9,841 bases of DNA from an uncultured Phascolarctobacterium sp. (GTDB lineage Bacteria > Bacillota > Negativicutes > Acidaminococcales > Acidaminococcaceae). Below the pieces are notes generated by a model, which was given only the letters and a program-made list of their open reading frames with translations, was not told where the DNA came from and searched no databases. Made by a program: the position numbers and the translations under genes. The stretch lies in the NCBI GenBank assembly GCA_946002345.1, contig CAMFZA010000052.1, positions 1-9,841 on the forward strand, read 5' to 3'. Positions 5,423 through 9,841 of the stretch are shown piece by piece (positions within the stretch are counted from its first letter, which is position 1; each line of letters begins with the position of its first letter).

Positions 5423-6724
5423 CTATTTATCTAAAATCGGCAACGTTGCAGAGGCATGACCCATGATAGTAATGGTATAATCCTCCTTACCCTGCTTAGC
5501 CAATTTAGCTTGGGCTAAATCCCAGGCCTCCTGCAAGGTTTTGCAGGGCACATGGCCTGTTTTACGCACAAAATCGAAGTTCTCCGGTCTGGTAACCAGA
5601 TAAGCTGTTACATCATTCACAATGCAACGGGATTTAAAGGCCACAAAGGCCGGAATAGTGAAGTTGGCACGAATATCCTTTTCAAATTGCTCCATATCGT
5701 TGCGGCTGAAGCAATCGGTAAAAATGGCAGGCTCCTTAATGTCCGGGCAGTCCAGGGTAAAAATCATGATGCCGCCCTTCTTCACTGCAAATTGTGCATT
5801 CATGTGGCATTTGGTTGCCTGGTACAGATTCAAATCCTTGGGATAACCACCGGCAGAAGCAATAACCACGTCGGCCAATTCTTTGATATGCACACCGCTC
5901 ATGGCCAGCAAATCCTTGCAGCCCTTGGCCCAGGCCTCATACCAATGACCGGCTACAATCTCGCTGATTTCGCCATCAGGAGTAAACACCGTGTTTAGCA
6001 AAAAGTCCGGCTCTAAAAGAGCTGCGCTTTCCTTCATGTCCTGATGGATGGGATTTCCCTCTAACAGGCTAGCATCACAGGCTTTATTGCAGCCACCGCC
6101 CTCCACAGGAGACATAGTCATGCAATGGTTCAGCATAATGCTGTCATAGGCTGCTACGCCGGGCATTACGGCCTTGCGCCCGCCCCCAAAGCCAGCAAAG
6201 GGATGCAATGTTACAGCACCGGTGAGAATTACGCGATCAGCATTGGCAACATATTTGTTGATAGCTACCTCATTACCAAAGGAGGTTTTGCCTAAGGAAA
6301 CCATGTCCTCCTTTTTACGGCTATCATGCTGAATAATGCGTAAACGACGCACCATCTCCTCGCCACACACAGTAACATCCTCTTCATGAGTGTGTCCACG
6401 ATGTGTACCGGTGGCAACAACCACGGTAATATCCTCATCCTTTACTCCCACACTGTTGAGCTCCTCCACAATAACTGGCAAAAACTCTTTAGTGCCGCAA
6501 AAACGAGTAATCTCGATGATAACGATAGCTACACTTTCACCAGCATGTACAATTTCACGTAGGGGCTTGGTATTAATAGGATTGCGAATTGCTTCCCTAG
6601 CGGCAGCAACAACATCTTGGCAAACAGTAGCAGCATTGCCATGTATATCATAAATTACATGCTCCTCCGGAAGCAGCACCTCTTCCTGACGCTGTCCGAT
6701 GGGTAAAAAATACTTCTTCATCAT
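5423..6724 (-). CDS. larA: Nickel-dependent 2-hydroxyacid (lactate) racemase, LarA family
   Basis: This 433-residue LarA-family (DUF2088) enzyme interconverts D- and L-2-hydroxyacids by hydride transfer to a nickel-pincer nucleotide cofactor. The residues known from Lactiplantibacillus plantarum LarA have counterparts at the same numbers: H108 in GTHRGHT, H174 in LHPFAGFGGGRK, K184 (the cofactor-linking lysine) in GGRK, and H200 in MLNH. The C-terminal half carries YPKDLNLYQATK (294-305). The usual ITRPxP segment reads ITRFCG (72-77), so the substrate could be a hydroxyacid other than lactate; the LarA superfamily is known to include several such racemases. The cofactor-making genes larB, larC and larE are not in the window. 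GGAGG lies 4 nt from the first ATG and 7 nt from a second ATG (6721), so the true start may be one codon later. The dehydrogenase 90 bp downstream is the natural partner. Confidence 0.85.
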   Translation of the reverse strand: MMKKYFLPIGQRQEEVLLPEEHVIYDIHGNAATVCQDVVAAAREAIRNPINTKPLREIVHAGESVAIVIIEITRFCGTKEFLPVIVEELNSVGVKDEDITVVVATGTHRGHTHEEDVTVCGEEMVRRLRIIQHDSRKKEDMVSLGKTSFGNEVAINKYVANADRVILTGAVTLHPFAGFGGGRKAVMPGVAAYDSIMLNHCMTMSPVEGGGCNKACDASLLEGNPIHQDMKESAALLEPDFLLNTVFTPDGEISEIVAGHWYEAWAKGCKDLLAMSGVHIKELADVVIASAGGYPKDLNLYQATKCHMNAQFAVKKGGIMIFTLDCPDIKEPAIFTDCFSRNDMEQFEKDIRANFTIPAFVAFKSRCIVNDVTAYLVTRPENFDFVRKTGHVPCKTLQEAWDLAQAKLAKQGKEDYTITIMGHASATLPILDK

Positions 6725-6751
6725 TAGACCTCCAAAAAACTATATAGGTTC

Positions 6752-6780
6752 ATTATACATTATTATCACAAAAAATAAAA
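6752..6780 (-). promoter_or_regulatory. Likely larA promoter
   Basis: A perfect TATAAT on the minus strand (6757-6752) lies 27 bp before the first larA ATG. The -35 region 17 nt upstream (TTTTAT, 6780-6775) is poor and falls in the T-tract of the preceding terminator. The promoter may be weak, activator-dependent or have a different -35. Its position right after a terminator supports independent transcription of larA. Confidence 0.45.
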
Positions 6781-6809
6781 GGAGAATATCACAAGAAGAT
6801 ACTCTCCTT
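6767..6809 (-). terminator. Rho-independent terminator after the trkH pair
   Basis: On the minus strand AAGGAGAGTATC (6809-6798) pairs with GATATTCTCCTT (6790-6779): 12 bp including one G-U, 7-nt loop, then TTATTTTTTG. It starts 26 bp after the stop of the second trkH gene and separates that unit from larA. Confidence 0.9.
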
Positions 6810-6835
6810 AACAATTTTAGTGTGAAAATAGTTAT

Positions 6836-8293
6836 TTACCAACGTTTACTGTTACGCCAATACTCACTCCTTAGCAGAGCAAGAGCCGTAAAAAGCTCCA
6901 AGCGACCCAGCAGCATTGCCAAGGCCATGGCCATTTTGGCACCTGCAGGCACCTCTGTATAGGTACCTGTAGCGCCAATGCTACCAAAGGCAGGGCCTAC
7001 GGAGGCCAAGCAGGAGGCAATGCCAAAAATAGCTTCCTCCGGTACTACGCCACTAGCTGTTGTTACCAAGGTCAGCAAGGCCACAATGAAGATATACATA
7101 AAGAAGAAGCGCCCAATATTCTTCACCGTGGGCATGGAAAGACGCGCTTTGCCATAATAAACTGTCAGCAGCATTTGCGGATGCAGGGTACGGCGCAGCT
7201 CCGCTGCAACTGTTTTCACCAGCACGATAAGACGGCAAATCTTGATGCCGCCAGCGGTAGAACCGGCACAGCCGCCGGTGAAAAACATCACAGCCAACAT
7301 CATGCGCGCAAAGGAGGGCCATTTATCGTAGTCATCAGCCACAAAGCCGGTGGTGCTAGCAAAGGAGGCCACATGGAATAGTGCCGACCGAAAGCCACCT
7401 TCAACAGAATAACCGTTAACCAGCACGATATTTATGGCAATGGCCATCGTAAAACACAGCACCATCACCACATAAACCTTAAATTCCAAGTCCTCCCACA
7501 GAGCCTTCACTCCGTTTTGGGTCACCTGATAGTACACCGCAAAGTTACCTGCGGCCAGCACCATGAAGACGCTTAAGGCATACTCAATCATGGGGCTGTG
7601 GAAATGGGCCACACTGGTATTATAATCCGAAAAGCCACCGGTGGCTATGCAGGAGAAGGCGTGATAAACAGCGTCATACACACTCATGCCCATACCACGC
7701 AAAATACCGGTGAGAATAATAGTCAATAACAGATAAATATAAAACAACGCAATAGCCGTAGTACGAATACGTGGTAAAATACGACTATTGGAAAAGCCTG
7801 TTACTTCCGCATTATAAAGGTAAACTGCAGTTCCCGACATAGAAGGAAGTAGAGCCACGAAGATAACGATAATGCCAATACCACCAATCCAGTGATTCAT
7901 GGCGCGCCAAAAGAGCAAGCTTTTGGGCAGCACCTCTAAATCGCTAATGGAGGTTGCACCAGTGGTGGTCAGGCCGGACATAGCCTCAAAGTACGCACTT
8001 ACAGGATCTAAAACCCCCATGAGAACGAAGGGGATTCCTGCTAAGCCAGCAGCCAAAAGCCAAGCAAAGAAAACAGTGCCAATGCCCTCCCGCACAGAAA
8101 TCTCCTTGTGTGATACGTCGCGACCATAATATTGTAAGCCATAGCCCAGCACCACGGCAAAGAGTATGGACAGTAAAAACTCCAGAGAGCAAGCTTCATC
8201 GTAATAAAGCGCCATAGCTAAATTAATCCCCTGCGCCAGGCCCATAAGCACTGCTATTTTGCCCAAAAGATAAGAAATAACTCTTGTATTCAT
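6836..8293 (-). CDS. trkH: TrkH-type potassium uptake channel subunit (second of two)
   Basis: This 485-residue K+-translocating membrane subunit of the Trk/Ktr superfamily is built from four M1-P-M2 repeats. The four pore loops with their filter glycines are visible: TTTGAT (109-114), ATGGFS (217-222), STTGF (313-317) and SVGPAFG (431-437). The intramembrane gating loop GGCAGSTAGGIK is at 340-351, and HWIGGIG at 134-140 is a further family signature. The protein would conduct K+ inward under control of a cytosolic TrkA (RCK domain) subunit, which is absent here. GGAG lies 8 nt before the ATG. It begins 19 bp after the stop of the other trkH gene, with no terminator between, so the two are very likely co-transcribed. 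A strong terminator follows. Confidence 0.93.
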   Translation of the reverse strand: MNTRVISYLLGKIAVLMGLAQGINLAMALYYDEACSLEFLLSILFAVVLGYGLQYYGRDVSHKEISVREGIGTVFFAWLLAAGLAGIPFVLMGVLDPVSAYFEAMSGLTTTGATSISDLEVLPKSLLFWRAMNHWIGGIGIIVIFVALLPSMSGTAVYLYNAEVTGFSNSRILPRIRTTAIALFYIYLLLTIILTGILRGMGMSVYDAVYHAFSCIATGGFSDYNTSVAHFHSPMIEYALSVFMVLAAGNFAVYYQVTQNGVKALWEDLEFKVYVVMVLCFTMAIAINIVLVNGYSVEGGFRSALFHVASFASTTGFVADDYDKWPSFARMMLAVMFFTGGCAGSTAGGIKICRLIVLVKTVAAELRRTLHPQMLLTVYYGKARLSMPTVKNIGRFFFMYIFIVALLTLVTTASGVVPEEAIFGIASCLASVGPAFGSIGATGTYTEVPAGAKMAMALAMLLGRLELFTALALLRSEYWRNSKRW

Positions 8294-8312
8294 ACATTAT
8301 ACTCCAAACAAT

Positions 8313-9770
8313 TTACCAGTTTTGCTTATCGCGCCAAAAATCAGGCCGCATAATGGCTAGCAGAGTAAAGATTTCCAAACGTCCTAAAAGCATGGCCACC
8401 ACACTGATAAAACGCGCCCAATCTGGCAAATTGGCATAGGTTGAGGTTGGTCCAACTATACCAAAGGCTGGCCCCACACTACTCATGCAGGCAGCTACAA
8501 TGCCGAAGGATTCTAGCACCGAGATGCCGGAAATACTAATGAGCACAGCCAAAATCATAAAAACGAAAATATATAAAAAGAAGAAGCGAGTAATATTACC
8601 CACAATGACCGGGTCAATATCACGCTTACCCATTTTTACGGAATAGACAATCCGCGGATGCAATGTTCGCAAAAGCTCAGCCCAGCCTGCCTTGAGCAAA
8701 ATTACCATACGAGAAATTTTAATGCCACCGGCAGTGGAGCCACTACAGCCGCCCACAAACATCAGCATCAACAACAAATAGCGGCTAAAGCTGGGCCAAT
8801 TGTTAAAGTCATCAGAGGCAAAGCCCGTCGTGCTAGCAATGGACACCGCTTGAAAGAAGCTATGCCGTAGCGATTGCGCAAAATTCATATAATCATGCAG
8901 GTACAAATCACCGCAAATCAAAGCAGTTGCTACCAAAATAAGTGCCAAATAATAGCGATGCTCACTATCCTGCTTTACTGCCTGCCAGTCCCCACGCCAA
9001 AGCTTATAATAAAGAGAAAAGTTCATGCTGGAAATCAGCATAAAGACAATAGCAATAATTTCTACTGCCACATTGTGGAAGGAAATCAAGCTGTCGTGAT
9101 AATAGGAAAAGCCACCTGTGGCCATGGTAGCCAAGGCCAGGTTAAAGGCTTGGTAAAAGGGCAGACCGGAGAGCATTAATAGCCCTATCTCCACCCAGGT
9201 TAGGACAAAATAAATGGTTAGGATTAAGCCAGCCGAGGCCTTAATTTTCGGTAAAGTGCGTTCGGCCACTGCTCCTGGCAGCTCTGCATTGAAAAGATAG
9301 CTGGTGCCCCCATTCATTTGTGGCATAATAATGATGAAAAGCATGATTACGCCAATACCACCTGTCCAGTGGGTCAAGCAACGCCATACCAAAATGCTAG
9401 GTGGAAAATCATTAAAGGAACGGGCTGTAGTTACACCCGTTGTTGTAAAGCCAGAAACGCTTTCGAAAACAGCTGCCAGTGGGTCTGTCGGATTAAAAAG
9501 TAAGTAAGGTATGGCACCCAAAAGGCACACTAAAAGCCAGCCACAGCCCACCACAGCTATGGCTTCCCGCACCCGCAAACGCTGACGGGAGCGATTGCTA
9601 GAATATAAGCTGAGAAAAGAAGCAACCGTCACAGCTGTTATGAGACTGAAGACAAAAATCCACACATGCTCCTGGTCCACAGCCATTGCAGCCACAAGTG
9701 GGATTAATAACACGCCACAGAAGGCCAAAGTCAGCTTTCCCAAAAGACGGTTGACAAGTTTAAAATCCAT
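8313..9770 (-). CDS. trkH: TrkH-type potassium uptake channel subunit (first of two)
   Basis: This second 485-residue TrkH paralogue is first in transcription order. Pore loops are at the same residue numbers as in its neighbour: TTTGVT (109-114), ATGGFS (217-222), STTGF (313-317) and SVGPAFG (431-437). The gating loop GGCSGSTAGGIK is at 340-351. A residue-by-residue hand comparison with the downstream copy gives roughly 40% identity with no gaps, so the genes come from an old tandem duplication or from co-inherited paralogues. The first-pore residue after the filter glycine is V113 here and A113 in the other copy. Two TrkH copies may form different homodimers, a heterodimer, or pair with different TrkA proteins. 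GAGG lies 9 nt upstream of the ATG, and a candidate promoter ends about 30 bp before it. Confidence 0.93.
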   Translation of the reverse strand: MDFKLVNRLLGKLTLAFCGVLLIPLVAAMAVDQEHVWIFVFSLITAVTVASFLSLYSSNRSRQRLRVREAIAVVGCGWLLVCLLGAIPYLLFNPTDPLAAVFESVSGFTTTGVTTARSFNDFPPSILVWRCLTHWTGGIGVIMLFIIIMPQMNGGTSYLFNAELPGAVAERTLPKIKASAGLILTIYFVLTWVEIGLLMLSGLPFYQAFNLALATMATGGFSYYHDSLISFHNVAVEIIAIVFMLISSMNFSLYYKLWRGDWQAVKQDSEHRYYLALILVATALICGDLYLHDYMNFAQSLRHSFFQAVSIASTTGFASDDFNNWPSFSRYLLLMLMFVGGCSGSTAGGIKISRMVILLKAGWAELLRTLHPRIVYSVKMGKRDIDPVIVGNITRFFFLYIFVFMILAVLISISGISVLESFGIVAACMSSVGPAFGIVGPTSTYANLPDWARFISVVAMLLGRLEIFTLLAIMRPDFWRDKQNW

Positions 9771-9800
9771 AATATTTAGCCTCGGCCCTCAAAAATAGGA

Positions 9801-9829
9801 ACTATACACTAAGAAAGCAAACTATTGAA
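9801..9829 (-). promoter_or_regulatory. Candidate promoter of the tandem trkH unit
   Basis: On the minus strand TTCAAT (9829-9824) and TATAGT (9806-9801) are separated by 17 nt, with a TG directly before the -10 box (TGTATAGT). The -35 box is weak. The window ends 12 bp further, so an upstream gene or a trkA co-transcribed with the pair cannot be excluded. Confidence 0.4.
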
Positions 9830-9841
9830 AAAGATAATAAT

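Noticed and set aside
5552..5998. 148-codon open frame on the plus strand opposite larA
   Set aside because: It lies antisense to a well-supported larA, has no convincing ribosome site or recognisable domain, and is best explained as a coding shadow.
8294..8312. TATAAT-like sequence in the 19-bp gap between the two trkH genes
   Set aside because: It lies between the ribosome site and the start codon, so it cannot give a useful transcript for the gene. Co-transcription is simpler.

Overview
The window is ordinary bacterial chromosome of moderate GC. Strong Shine-Dalgarno sites (AGGAGG type), tight gene packing and the gene content (nickel-dependent LarA racemase, L-2-hydroxyisocaproate-dehydrogenase-like enzyme, YhdT/PanF, tandem TrkH) suggest a Firmicute. 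An anaerobic Negativicute such as an Acidaminococcaceae member is plausible, but this is an inference without database support. I see no CRISPR array, tRNA, rRNA, insertion sequence or phage gene.

Left block (1-2214, minus strand): a four-helix membrane protein of unknown function, a Cof-type HAD phosphatase that overlaps it, and a radical SAM (Elp3-like) protein cut off by the window edge. They are probably one transcription unit read from a good promoter at 2231-2259. A perfect 10-bp inverted repeat (898-968) lies between the last two genes.

Centre, plus strand (2268-4286): a divergent promoter whose spacer contains a perfect palindrome, a leader of about 115 nt, then yhdT and panF sharing one base (TAATG), and a strong terminator. 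This is a sodium-dependent pantothenate uptake unit.

Centre, minus strand (4373-6724): larA (hydroxyacid racemase, nickel-pincer cofactor) followed by an L-2-hydroxyacid dehydrogenase of the LDH/L-HicDH type. The dehydrogenase is broken by two in-frame stop codons (TAG and TAA, codons 202 and 204) while the rest of its reading frame is intact. Between the two genes lie mutually exclusive hairpins that could act as an attenuator. Together the pair would interconvert hydroxyacid enantiomers and oxidise one of them or reduce the 2-oxoacid, but the dehydrogenase is probably not made full length.

Right block (6767-9829, minus strand): two tandem TrkH potassium-channel subunits, each 485 residues, aligning without gaps at about 40% identity by hand count. 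They have an upstream promoter and a strong terminator after the second gene. The cytosolic TrkA subunit is not in the window.

I found no clearly new biological system. The observations most worth checking are the doubly interrupted dehydrogenase beside an atypical LarA, the co-linear TrkH pair, and several unexplained inverted repeats between genes.
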